Shown piece by piece: positions 50,951-59,826 of a DNA stretch of 64,000 nucleotides. The first letter of the stretch is position 1; each line of letters begins with the position of its first letter. Location of the stretch: the NCBI GenBank assembly GCA_041738275.1, contig JBGSQD010000114.1, positions 12,408-76,407 of the forward strand, given 5' to 3'. Made by a program: the position numbers and the translations under genes. Source of the DNA: JACPFJ01 sp041738275 (GTDB lineage Bacteria > Desulfobacterota > Desulfuromonadia > Geobacterales > Pseudopelobacteraceae). Under the pieces are notes generated by a model. That model had not been told where the DNA came from, did not search any database, and worked only from the letters and a program-made list of their open reading frames with translations.

Positions 50951-53392
50951 TCATTTACCAGCTGTTGCTCCGGCTTCAGTGGCAGCTCCAGAGAGTGGCG
51001 CATCCTGCTGGCCTCCGGGCGTCGATGTGGTCCCTAGTTGCTTGAAGATGTTGCCACCCGTACCCGCACCAGCAGCCCAAAGGAACAAAGTCAGATATTG
51101 ATTGAAGCTGCCGAATGAGGAGTCGTACAGCGTTCCCATCGCAGTGGCGACAGCGAACCCGGAAGCGATTCCAATAATTGCCCATTCGATTGCGTTGCCT
51201 TTAAGCATGCTCAGTTTGTTGTAATCCGGGTTCGCTACCACCTCAAAATCCAGTTGCTGTTTGATGGGTATCTCCCGGCCCTGCCAGCGCAGGACAGCCT
51301 CGAGTGTGACCTTGCCGGGCAGGGGGAAATATTGAACCAGGGTCAGGCGGTCGGTCTCGGCCCTTCGAACATTGCCGTCGGGCGGAACTATGCGCCACTG
51401 GACCCTCAAGGGGTGGTAGAGTATCCGGTTTTCGTCTACAAGCGGATCATTGCTCTTGAGATGCACTTCCGTGATATCGTAAGCTTTTAGTTGTTCCTGC
51501 ATGTTTTGATCCCGCTCGATCTGAAAACGACCGGCATTCCCGGCATCATCCAACAGCTCCCAGAACTTCTCGTCGACAAGATTAAACAGAGCATCCAGAT
51601 CCTTACCTTCCGCGCACGCCTGTGCCAGTGATTCTCCCCACCCTGTCTTTGCCTCCCGCCATAACAAGACCAGTTTTTCCAAGTTCTGGTCATACTCTCG
51701 AAGTTTAGCTGTTGTTGTGGCCGAATCAGTAATCATCTCCGTTGTTGGGCACGTTTTAAGGAGCTCATCAAGCTGCGTGCGCACCTTTCCTTGCGGAAGG
51801 GCCTGTACACAGCCAAGGTCCGGCATATCCCTGCTGTGCAGGCGATCATTCAAGATGGCGCGATACTTTTCACAGGTTGCCTCCCCGGTCAACCAATCCT
51901 CCGCTGTTTGCAGGATACTGCTGAGTTTCGTATTATCATCCTGTGTGAACGAAGGCCGCTCCAACAGGTTGCTGGCACAACGAAGGAGTCGGCCAAGAGC
52001 TATCTGAGCTGCCGGTCGGCAATCAGCGGCAGGTTGTACCCGCAATCGCGTATCGCGCAATTTTTCCAGTGCTGCAAGGCGAAGTGTGGTCTCGGACAGC
52101 TGCAGCTGAATTTCCTGCTCATGGGAAAGGATGTGAATCACCGAAGATACTACCTTTGCAAGTTGGCTAAGCATCACGCGTACGCGCACCAGCCCATATG
52201 AGGTTGCCTCGCATGAAAACGCCCATCCATTACGCGAAGGATCGGGGCGTGCAAGATAATCGGCTCGCGCCCGGAGTTCTTTGATCTTCTGAGCCAGTGC
52301 GCTGATCTTGCGGTAACCTACGACGTATTTCGAGCTGAACCACCCCACTAAAGAGCCGAATAGAATGATGGCGACAGGCAAAGTCCAGTGATGGCGTACC
52401 TGGATCGACAGCGGAAGCTTTGCATCGGCTGCATCGCCCGAGGTTTCATCAGCGGCAAACCGGAGCGCACCGCTATATTCGCCGGGACTGAGCTGCTTGA
52501 TCTTCACCAGGAGCGCGCGCTGAACTTTTTTATCAATATCGATATGTTGCGGTGATTCAGTGCCGGCATCCGCCTCGCGCTGTTCCAGGTCAACCTGATG
52601 CCGACTCCCGTTTTTCATTTCCCAGAAGGAAAACGTATCGAGTGAGAAATTTGATGTAATTACTTTTGATGCCTGGGTTCCGGAGGGTTCAAAGCGCACG
52701 CGGACATGATGGTACGGACGCCCTACGGATTTATCTCGCAGGGTGACTGAAAATTCTCCGATGTTGGTCCCGCAATGCTCAAAATAGGAACCCAGGTAAG
52801 GTACCCAAGAACATGGCGGGAATGTGGAGAATTTAGATGCAGCCACGGGATCCACCGCCAGGATTCCCTGGGCTCCTGTCGTCAACGTCACTTCCCAGCG
52901 AGTGCTCTCTCCTCCGGCCGCAAGGAACAACATCCCTTTGTATGTCGTTGCAGGGCGAAGCGCGCTGCCGGTAATCTTGACGTGGAGCAGGTCGTTTCCT
53001 GTAAGCGGTACCTGTAGTGGAGCGCCACCGACAGCGAACTCCTTTGCACCTGCGATTCCTATTTTGGTCTCTACCAAAGTGGCCGGAGGTGTCTGGGCCA
53101 GGAAGTTTGTGACGGTCAGTTTGCCTTGAGGCGCGTCCTTCCAGGTCTTGCTGACCAGGAAGGACAAGTCCAGTGCCAGGGGTCCGGACTGTACGGATGT
53201 TGTTATCGCATCGTTGGCACTATTTGCCTCCATAAGAATGACGGCATTCTTGAGAACGGCAGGCGATGGCGATTGCTGCTCCTGAGCAGAAGCCGGCAGT
53301 GACAAAACAGACAACAGGGCAAGTAGGACCCACCAGTCAAAAATGGTCTTAAACCCTATGCCCCGAGTGGATGGCTGCGATGCATGGTTCAA
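50951..53392 (-). CDS. 813-residue membrane protein of unknown family under riboswitch control
   Basis: TTG 53392 has AAAGGAG 5 nt upstream. A signal peptide or anchor (about 18-36, WVLLALLSVLSLPASA) is followed by an exported region of about 300 residues with beta-rich, Ig-like segments and a Cys pair (Cys194/Cys207). A membrane helix lies at about 336-356. A long cytoplasmic helical region (about 360-640, with coiled-coil stretches and several Cys) follows. An Ig/PKD-like segment (about 655-720) and two closely spaced C-terminal membrane helices (about 735-755, 763-783) complete it. I recognise no enzyme motif. It stands alone between ftsK and a divergent aldehyde dehydrogenase. The leader carries a c-di-GMP-I type riboswitch, so c-di-GMP probably sets its expression; a surface, signalling or transport scaffold role is a guess. 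Confidence 0.85.
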   Translation of the reverse strand: MNHASQPSTRGIGFKTIFDWWVLLALLSVLSLPASAQEQQSPSPAVLKNAVILMEANSANDAITTSVQSGPLALDLSFLVSKTWKDAPQGKLTVTNFLAQTPPATLVETKIGIAGAKEFAVGGAPLQVPLTGNDLLHVKITGSALRPATTYKGMLFLAAGGESTRWEVTLTTGAQGILAVDPVAASKFSTFPPCSWVPYLGSYFEHCGTNIGEFSVTLRDKSVGRPYHHVRVRFEPSGTQASKVITSNFSLDTFSFWEMKNGSRHQVDLEQREADAGTESPQHIDIDKKVQRALLVKIKQLSPGEYSGALRFAADETSGDAADAKLPLSIQVRHHWTLPVAIILFGSLVGWFSSKYVVGYRKISALAQKIKELRARADYLARPDPSRNGWAFSCEATSYGLVRVRVMLSQLAKVVSSVIHILSHEQEIQLQLSETTLRLAALEKLRDTRLRVQPAADCRPAAQIALGRLLRCASNLLERPSFTQDDNTKLSSILQTAEDWLTGEATCEKYRAILNDRLHSRDMPDLGCVQALPQGKVRTQLDELLKTCPTTEMITDSATTTAKLREYDQNLEKLVLLWREAKTGWGESLAQACAEGKDLDALFNLVDEKFWELLDDAGNAGRFQIERDQNMQEQLKAYDITEVHLKSNDPLVDENRILYHPLRVQWRIVPPDGNVRRAETDRLTLVQYFPLPGKVTLEAVLRWQGREIPIKQQLDFEVVANPDYNKLSMLKGNAIEWAIIGIASGFAVATAMGTLYDSSFGSFNQYLTLFLWAAGAGTGGNIFKQLGTTSTPGGQQDAPLSGAATEAGATAGK

Positions 53393-53485
53393 AATGGCTC
53401 CTTTCTACATCAATGAGCTGTGAGTCGTTACATTGACTGGTGATCGCACCCGATCGATTCATCCGGACAAACATGAAATCCGGGC

Positions 53486-53600
53486 ATAAAGAAGGCCGAG
53501 CCGCACAAAGAAAATATCCTTTGGCAGCCCGGCCATCTCCACAAAGAAGATCCGAAGCTTTCCGTCCCCTTCTCGCGAAAGGTTAGGCTTTATCGGGCAG
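53486..53600 (-). ncRNA. GEMM (c-di-GMP-I type) riboswitch with terminator expression platform
   Basis: On the minus strand, P1 pairs GCCCG (53598-53594) with CGGGC (53531-53527). The core reads AGCCTAACC, then a stem CCTTTC with a GCGA tetraloop and GAAGGG, then GGACGGAAAGC. It ends in GATGGCCGGGCTGCC. This is the GEMM layout: GNRA tetraloop, the ACG-AAAG core and the 3' GGCCGGGCTGCC arm. Compared with the Vibrio Vc2 aptamer, the G21-C46 pair is replaced by C21-G46, a compensatory change, and G20 and A47 appear kept. Downstream, GCGGCTCGGCC (53504-53494) can pair with the aptamer's 3' arm (53534-53524) and is followed by a T-rich stretch: a terminator competing with P1. Ligand should therefore switch expression ON. 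Confidence 0.85.
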
Positions 53601-53628
53601 TATGTGTTGTACCGACTTTTCGTTTATG

Positions 53629-53656
53629 ACTATATCATTGTAAAATACTAATGCAA
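53629..53656 (-). promoter_or_regulatory. Probable promoter of the riboswitch transcript
   Basis: On the minus strand TTGCAT (53656-53651) and TATAGT (53634-53629) have 16 bp spacing; the start would be near 53622, about 25 nt before the aptamer. Confidence 0.5.
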
Positions 53657-53830
53657 ATATTTTTCAAGAATAGATGGAGCAGATTTATACGGCCAGCTTG
53701 AGCGCCATGTTGCAAGCCGCTTTTTCCCGTGACGATTTTTTACATCTATCTTCGGGATCCACTTGCAGATATAACAATAGTGCGGCATGATTTGTAAATC
53801 AGATTGGCAACCATTAACAGGGGGGCAGAT

Positions 53831-55255
53831 ATGCACGAACGCGACAGACTCTATATCAATGGCCAATGGGTATCACCCGTTGGCACGCAGTTTATTGACG
53901 TCATTAATCCGACAACCGAAGAGGTTCTTGGTCGCGTTCCGGCAGCGACCCATGTGGAAGCCGGGCAGGCGGTTGCTGCCGCCCGGGCGGCGGCAAATGC
54001 CTGGGGATGCACACCGGTTACGGAGCGGGCGGCATTCCTGGCTAAAATCCATCAGGGACTTGTGTCACGGGCTGACGAGATCGCCCGGACGATTACCGCC
54101 GAAATCGGCATGCCGCTCAAGCTCTCGCGCCGTATTCAGGCCGGGCTGCCGGCCGCTGTTCTGGAAAGTTATATAAAACTCCTTGGCGAATACGCCTTTG
54201 AAGAACGAATCAACAACTCACTGGTGGTACGGGAACCGGCCGGGGTCGCGGCCTGTATCACCCCGTGGAACTACCCCCTGCATCAGGTCGTTGCCAAGGT
54301 AGCGCCAGCACTGGCCGCCGGCTGCACGGTTGTCCTCAAGCCAAGCGAGGTGGCGCCGTTCTCCGCCTTTATCCTGACGGAGATCATTCACGCAGCCGGG
54401 CTTCCGGCAGGGGTTTTCAACCTGGTAACCGGCACCGGCGAGGAAGTAGGAGAATGCCTGGTGTACCATCCAGATGTAGACCTGATCTCCTTCACCGGTT
54501 CGTTGCGCGCCGGTCGCAGGGTTGCGGAACTGGCCGCCGGCACGGTCAAACGGGTAACCCTGGAGCTGGGCGGCAAGTCTGCCTCGGTTGTGCTCGACGA
54601 TGCCGATCTGGCGACAGCAATCAAGGGGACAATAGGGGCTTGTTTCATAAACTCGGGCCAGACCTGTACCGCGCATACTCGTCTGCTGGTGCCGGAGCGT
54701 TTCTACGAAGAGGCCTCAGCCCTGGCAATTGTCGCTGCCAAGATGTACGCACCGGGGGATCCCCTGGAGGAAGGTACCCGCCTCGGGCCTTTGGTCTCGG
54801 CAGCCCAGCGTGAACGGGTACGGGAATACATCAGGCAGGGGATTGCAGAGGGGGCTGATCTGCTGATTGGCGGTGCGGAGCCGCCGGACGCCATGAAGGT
54901 CGGTTTTTTCGTGCAACCGACGGTCTTCGGCAGGGTTACCCAGAATATGGTCATTGCCAGAGAGGAAATTTTCGGTCCGGTCCTGTCGATCATGACCTAC
55001 CGGGACGAAGATGATGCCGTGAATATTGCCAATGCTACCCAGTATGGTCTGGCAGCGGCGGTCTGGTCCGGTGATCAGGCCCGGGCGGAGAGGGTCGCAC
55101 GAAAGCTCAAGGCAGGTCAGGTGGATATCAATGGCGGGGCCTTCAACCTGATGGCGCCATTCGGCGGCTACAAGCAGTCAGGTTATGGGCGTGAGCTGGG
55201 ATCGTTCGGTCTGGAGGAGTTTCTCGAAATCAAGGCGATTCAGCTCAAGGAGTAA
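53831..55255 (+). CDS. Aldehyde dehydrogenase (NAD(P)-dependent)
   Basis: ATG 53831 follows AGGGGGG and begins MHERDRLYINGQWVSP; 474 residues. Catalytic residues are present: Asn147 in TPWNYP, Glu245 in VTLELGGKS, and the nucleophile Cys279 in NSGQTCTAHTR. It oxidises an aldehyde to the acid with NAD(P)+. The sequence resembles broad-specificity ALDHs; substrate unknown. It is apparently a single gene: the 440 bp upstream hold the divergent riboswitch leader, and the convergent MOSC gene begins 3 nt after its stop. Confidence 0.92.
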   Translation: MHERDRLYINGQWVSPVGTQFIDVINPTTEEVLGRVPAATHVEAGQAVAAARAAANAWGCTPVTERAAFLAKIHQGLVSRADEIARTITAEIGMPLKLSRRIQAGLPAAVLESYIKLLGEYAFEERINNSLVVREPAGVAACITPWNYPLHQVVAKVAPALAAGCTVVLKPSEVAPFSAFILTEIIHAAGLPAGVFNLVTGTGEEVGECLVYHPDVDLISFTGSLRAGRRVAELAAGTVKRVTLELGGKSASVVLDDADLATAIKGTIGACFINSGQTCTAHTRLLVPERFYEEASALAIVAAKMYAPGDPLEEGTRLGPLVSAAQRERVREYIRQGIAEGADLLIGGAEPPDAMKVGFFVQPTVFGRVTQNMVIAREEIFGPVLSIMTYRDEDDAVNIANATQYGLAAAVWSGDQARAERVARKLKAGQVDINGGAFNLMAPFGGYKQSGYGRELGSFGLEEFLEIKAIQLKE

Positions 55256-55258
55256 CGG

Positions 55259-55687
55259 TTAGATTCTTTCTATCTCATCCCCCGGTTTCACCATCCCGCC
55301 GATGATGACCTTGGCGAAGATCCCTTCCTTGGGCATGACGCAGTCGCCGGCCTGATAGTAGATGGCGCAGCGGGTGTGGCATTCCTTGCCGATCTGGGTG
55401 ACCTCCATCAACGCCTGGCCGACCTGGAGTCTGGTGCCGATCGGCAGCGATACCAGATCGATACCGGTGGTGGTGATGTTTTCGGCAAAGTCGCCGGCAT
55501 TCACATCCAGCCCCATTGCCCGCATCTTGTCGATGCTTTCCTGCGCCAGCAGGCTTACCTGGCGGTGCCACTCACCGGCATGGCCGTCGCCGACGATGCC
55601 GTGATTTTCCCGCAACTCCACCGCTGCCACCGGTTTCTTGCGTTCCCCTTTATTCTCGCTGATGCAAACCGCCATCACTTTGGCCAT
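55259..55687 (-). CDS. MOSC domain protein
   Basis: The 142-residue protein has the MOSC core: GIVGDGHAGEWHRQVSLLAQESI, GDFAENITTTGIDLVSLPIGT, and the conserved cysteine in GKECHTRCAIYYQAGDC. MOSC domains bind or transfer sulfur and molybdenum cofactor-related groups. It begins 4 nt after moaA on the same strand, so it is probably cotranscribed. It fits a small stand-alone MOSC involved in cofactor sulfuration or finishing, which is inferred from context. Confidence 0.9.
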   Translation of the reverse strand: MAKVMAVCISENKGERKKPVAAVELRENHGIVGDGHAGEWHRQVSLLAQESIDKMRAMGLDVNAGDFAENITTTGIDLVSLPIGTRLQVGQALMEVTQIGKECHTRCAIYYQAGDCVMPKEGIFAKVIIGGMVKPGDEIERI

Positions 55688-55691
55688 GTCT

Positions 55692-56672
55692 TTATCCTCC
55701 TACCTGCGACATCGTGAAATTTTTGTGATCATATCCATCCTGCGATATTCCGTGGCGCTCCGGTTTGGCGGAAACGATCCCTTGCAGCGCCTTTATCAGC
55801 CCTTCGCGGTCCGGCGGCCGCAGAAAGGGGAGCAGGTCGGTTCTTTCGTCGGAAAAGAGGCACCCCTTGGCCTGACCGGTGGAGGTGACCCGGATGCGGT
55901 TGCAGTCACTGCAGAAATGCCCGGATACGGCGGTAATGATGCCGATGCTGCCCTTGGCGCCGGGGATGCGAAAATCCCGTGAAGGCCCGGCAAAGCGCCC
56001 CTTATCCACCTGTTCCAGAGTGTATTGGCCGGCGATCCGTTCCAGGATCTCCTCGCCGGAGATGCAGTAGCGCTGCCAGCCGTCTTCCTTGACCACCGGC
56101 ATGTATTCGATGAAACGGACCGAATTACCGCGATGACGGGTCATGTCGGCGAAGGCGAGGATCTCCGCATCGTTGACCCCCCGCATGATGACCACATTGA
56201 TCTTCGGCGGTGGAAAACCTGCTTGTTCGGCTGCGTCCAGGCCTGCCAGCACCCTGCTCAGGTCGCCGCCACGGGTGATCTCTGCAAAGGTCGTTGCGTC
56301 AAGGGAATCGAGGCTGACGTTCAGACGCTGCACCCCAGCCCTGTACAGATCAGCGGCCATTTCTGCCAGCAGCAGGCCATTGGTTGTCAGGGCCAGGTGC
56401 CGCAGACCGTCGAGCTTTGCCAGCCGGGCAAGAAATTCAACTATCCCCGCCCGCACCAGAGGTTCTCCGCCGGTGATGCGGATCTTCTCGATCCCCATGG
56501 CAACCGCGGCCTCGGCAATCAGGTACAGCTCTTCGTAGGAAAGGATCGCGTCATGCCCTTTATTGACGATCCCCTCTTTGGGCATGCAGTAGAAACAGCG
56601 CATGTTGCAACGGTCGGTCACCGACAGTCGCAGATAATTTATGTTTCTCCCGTGGGAGTCAGTCAGTTGCAT
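55692..56672 (-). CDS. moaA: GTP 3',8-cyclase MoaA (radical SAM)
   Basis: MoaA converts GTP to 3',8-cyclo-7,8-dihydro-GTP, the first step of molybdenum cofactor synthesis. ATG 56672 (MQLTDSHGRNINYLRLSVTD) gives 326 residues; upstream in-frame ATGs at 56681 and 56705 are less likely. The N-terminal cluster motif is CNMRCFYC, the C-terminal [4Fe-4S] site FCSDCNRIRVTSTGQAKGC, and the protein ends in the conserved double glycine (SQVGG). MOSC follows directly; mobB is encoded 290 nt upstream on the same strand. Confidence 0.96.
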   Translation of the reverse strand: MQLTDSHGRNINYLRLSVTDRCNMRCFYCMPKEGIVNKGHDAILSYEELYLIAEAAVAMGIEKIRITGGEPLVRAGIVEFLARLAKLDGLRHLALTTNGLLLAEMAADLYRAGVQRLNVSLDSLDATTFAEITRGGDLSRVLAGLDAAEQAGFPPPKINVVIMRGVNDAEILAFADMTRHRGNSVRFIEYMPVVKEDGWQRYCISGEEILERIAGQYTLEQVDKGRFAGPSRDFRIPGAKGSIGIITAVSGHFCSDCNRIRVTSTGQAKGCLFSDERTDLLPFLRPPDREGLIKALQGIVSAKPERHGISQDGYDHKNFTMSQVGG

Positions 56673-56960
56673 GAAGACCATTTCGGAATTATTCAATTGC
56701 CGCAAGACCCCAAGGGTTTGAAGGAGGCAATGATAATATCAGGGACTGCTGATGATGTAGAAAGATGCTGCTTATACATTTATGGATAGGATCTTCTGTC
56801 GGAGATGATATCACGATTTGAAAATGATTGTATAGACATAACCATATGTGCGGCAAGATTACAGGCGGCAAACGATGCCGGCGGCTTGTGATCGCGCTCT
56901 CCCTAGCCAGCGTCCATGAACAAACCGACCATCCCCTCACATCGGTTGACAACAAGATTC

Positions 56961-57464
56961 CTACCTTAAAAAACGCTGCTCCACAAAATCTGCCACTTCT
57001 GCGACATTATTCAGATCAAGAACCGGAACGTCGAGTTCCAGCGGTTCATCGCTTGCCACTGCCACCAGGGATGGATCGTGCTCTTCTCCACGGCAAAGCA
57101 GCGTAGGGCTGCGTTCCTTGCGGTGCACCTCGATCTTGGGCAGGCCGCTTTTCTTGAAGCCTTCGGTCAGGATCAGGTCCACATCGCCAAAATAAGTGGC
57201 GATCAATTCCTCGATGGGAGGGGGCTCGGCATGCTGTTTCACAACAGCCAGTTTCTCCGGAGACGAGATCAGCATGGTGTCTGCCCCGGCGACGGTCAGT
57301 CGATGGCTGTCCTTGCCTGGATGGTCGATATCGAAACGGTGGGCATCATGCTTGATCACGCCGATACGGTACCCGCGACCCTTGAGTTCAGTGATGACTT
57401 TTTCCAGCAGGGTGGTTTTTCCGGTGCCGGATTTGGCAACGAATGAGACGGTTTTGGCAGTCAT
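56961..57464 (-). CDS. mobB: MobB, molybdopterin-guanine dinucleotide synthesis adaptor
   Basis: The 167-residue P-loop protein has AKSGTGKTTLLEKVI at the N-terminus, VIKHDAHRFDIDHPGKDSHRL (GVIKH motif) and DLILTEGFKKSGLPKIEV, the MobB signature. It binds GTP and assists MobA in attaching GMP to molybdopterin for bis-MGD enzymes. The 288-nt spacer to moaA (56673-56960) contains no other gene; it may hold the moaA promoter. Confidence 0.95.
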   Translation of the reverse strand: MTAKTVSFVAKSGTGKTTLLEKVITELKGRGYRIGVIKHDAHRFDIDHPGKDSHRLTVAGADTMLISSPEKLAVVKQHAEPPPIEELIATYFGDVDLILTEGFKKSGLPKIEVHRKERSPTLLCRGEEHDPSLVAVASDEPLELDVPVLDLNNVAEVADFVEQRFLR

Positions 57465-57534
57465 TGGAACCTCGTACGTTAAGTTTGTGAATGTTGCATG
57501 GAAAAAAGCGGTTTGGCCTTCCCTCGAAAGATGA

Positions 57535-59826
57535 TCAGGAGTTCAGTATTGCTTCGACCTTTTTTGCGAAGTCATTGACGGTAAAAGGTTTTGGAATGAA
57601 GTTTATTCCATCTGCCAGAACGCCGTGATGAACAATGACATTGCTGGTATATCCCGACATGTATAATGTTTTGAGATCCGGAAAGATTTTCAGCAGGCGG
57701 TGGTTCAATTCCACACCGGTCAGGCCCGGCATGACAACGTCCGTGATCAGGAGATCGATTGTAACTCCATCGATCATCTGTAATGCCTGCAACGGATTTT
57801 CCGCCACAATCGCCGATAAGCCATGCTCCTTCAGAATTTCATAGGCCAGATTTCTTGCCATTTCATTGTCTTCAACCAGCAATATGTTGCATTTTTTTCC
57901 GGTGAACACAACCTGTTTTGCTGCTACATGCTGTTCAACAGCCGGCATTTCAGCCACTACCGGGAAGAAACACTTGAAGGTTGTCCCTATTCCTGGTTCG
58001 CTGTATACCCAGATGTTCCCGCCATGCTGTTTGACGAGTCCATGCACGGTCGCCAGCCCCAGACCTGTTCCCTGTCCAACCTCTTTTGTGGTGAAGAACG
58101 GTTCGAAAACCTTGCTGATGGTCTGCTTGTCCATCCCGCAGCCGTCATCAGTGACAGCCAGCATCATATTATGACCCGGAACGGTACCTTTATGTTGCAG
58201 GCAATATTCCTCATCAAGTTCAACCAAGGCTGTTTCAATTGAAACAACTCCATTGCCGCTGATCGCATCCTGTGCATTGACCACCAGATTCATGATGATC
58301 TGTTCGATCTGATGCGGGTCCGCCAGAATGCCGCAGCTGGTTGCCGCAAGATTAAGCCTGACCTCGATGTTCTCGCGGATGGTGCATCTCAGGATGCCAT
58401 AAAACGAGCCAAGCACCTGATTGATATCAACAACCTTCATGTCAAGGATCTGTTTCCTGCTGAAACTCAGCAGCTGCTGTATCAGTATCCTGGCCTTATC
58501 AGCTGCTTTCATGATCTGACCGATTTTTACAACGGCCGGGCTGTCTTCGGGGAGGTCCCGTTTCAGGAGTTCGGAATACCCGATGATCGGGGTCAGCAGG
58601 TTGTTGAAATCATGGGCCACACCACCGGCCAGTCGTCCGATGGATTCGAGCTTCTGCGACTGGAGCAGCTGCTCCTCCAGCTGCCTCCGTTGGCTGATAT
58701 CGATAAAGGTAACGACCGTACCGGTTACGCTGCCATCCTTGGTCACCGGGTGCGCCCAATATTCGACCGGGAATGGAGTGCCGTCCAGGCGCCAGAAAAC
58801 CTCGTCCGTCTCATAGATCATCTTTCTTTCCCGGTGGGCCGAGTATGCCTTGCATTCATGCTCCGGGTAGAGTGTGCCGTCGGCCCGGGTATGATGGATC
58901 AGCTCGTGAATGTTGGCGCCCATAAGCTGGTCTTCACGTTCATAGCCCAGCATCCGGAGGCAGGATGGATTGCAGAAGGTACAATTGCCGTGCATGTCCA
59001 CACCGTAGATCCCTTCGGCGGTAAAATCCAGGAGAAGACGAATGTGTTCATCTTTTTCCCGGCTCTCCTTCTCAATCCTGATCCGCTCCTGCAGCTCATT
59101 ATTCAGGGCCGCGGTCTTCTCGCCAAGGCGCTGGAATGCGGAATTCACTTTGCTGCCGATGAAATCCAGTTCAGACACCCCTGTTCTTTCCACCTCCTCC
59201 CCCTTGCCGATGGCAGAGACCATCATCATGATCGGCGGATTCAGTTTCCTTCTCAGAACCAGCAGAATCCCCGTTGCCATCAGCAGGCAGCCGCCGGCTA
59301 CGATCGGGATCAGCAGGGTTATGTTGCTGCGCGACATCAGGGATTGTGTGGTACGCATGACGGTGACCACGTTCCATCCCCACAGGGGAAAGCTCTCCAT
59401 GAAACAGTAATAATGGCCGTCGTCAAGTTTCAAGCTGAAATAGCCTTTGACTCGTTGGTCCAGTATGGCGCTTGTCTGGGGCGGGGAGAGTGTGCTGCTG
59501 AGGGTTGAGCCGTCAGGGAGGGCAATGATGCCGTGATGACCCGAGTGTGACCAGAGCATGGTGAGCGCCTCGCGGGCGCTTGCCTGCATTGCATCGGCTA
59601 CAACCGGATTTCCCATGATTTTTGCCGAGGTTAGTTCCGAGGCCTTGGAGGACAGTATCTTCTCGGTCTCCATTCCGGCGGCGGTGACAATGTAACGGGA
59701 ATAGTCATTCTGGACGAAACCGGCAATCCTGCCGATCACAACCAGCAGGACTGCAAAGACTAATAATACGACAAAAAAACTTGGCACAACGATCTTGAAA
59801 CCGAGGCTATTCCGGTCAATTCTCAT
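57535..59826 (-). CDS. Hybrid sensor histidine kinase (PAS, HisKA, HATPase, receiver)
   Basis: The 763-residue protein has TM1 (about 10-35), a periplasmic sensory loop (about 36-168), TM2 (about 168-192) and a PAS domain (about 262-378). HisKA follows with His405 in GGVAHDFNNLLTPIIGYSELL, then an HATPase domain (NLVVNAQDAI, DDGCGMD, GTGLGLATVHG), and a C-terminal receiver with phospho-acceptor Asp696 in LLITDVVMPG. No DNA-binding domain is attached. Its start overlaps the end of the PhnD-like gene by 11 nt, so ligand binding by that protein probably feeds this kinase. The downstream partner is not in the window. Confidence 0.93.
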   Translation of the reverse strand: MRIDRNSLGFKIVVPSFFVVLLVFAVLLVVIGRIAGFVQNDYSRYIVTAAGMETEKILSSKASELTSAKIMGNPVVADAMQASAREALTMLWSHSGHHGIIALPDGSTLSSTLSPPQTSAILDQRVKGYFSLKLDDGHYYCFMESFPLWGWNVVTVMRTTQSLMSRSNITLLIPIVAGGCLLMATGILLVLRRKLNPPIMMMVSAIGKGEEVERTGVSELDFIGSKVNSAFQRLGEKTAALNNELQERIRIEKESREKDEHIRLLLDFTAEGIYGVDMHGNCTFCNPSCLRMLGYEREDQLMGANIHELIHHTRADGTLYPEHECKAYSAHRERKMIYETDEVFWRLDGTPFPVEYWAHPVTKDGSVTGTVVTFIDISQRRQLEEQLLQSQKLESIGRLAGGVAHDFNNLLTPIIGYSELLKRDLPEDSPAVVKIGQIMKAADKARILIQQLLSFSRKQILDMKVVDINQVLGSFYGILRCTIRENIEVRLNLAATSCGILADPHQIEQIIMNLVVNAQDAISGNGVVSIETALVELDEEYCLQHKGTVPGHNMMLAVTDDGCGMDKQTISKVFEPFFTTKEVGQGTGLGLATVHGLVKQHGGNIWVYSEPGIGTTFKCFFPVVAEMPAVEQHVAAKQVVFTGKKCNILLVEDNEMARNLAYEILKEHGLSAIVAENPLQALQMIDGVTIDLLITDVVMPGLTGVELNHRLLKIFPDLKTLYMSGYTSNVIVHHGVLADGINFIPKPFTVNDFAKKVEAILNS

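Noticed and set aside
58312..59508. A 398-codon open frame on the plus strand
   Set aside because: It lies wholly antisense to the hybrid histidine kinase, which has all its domain motifs; the plus-strand translation has no recognisable domain.
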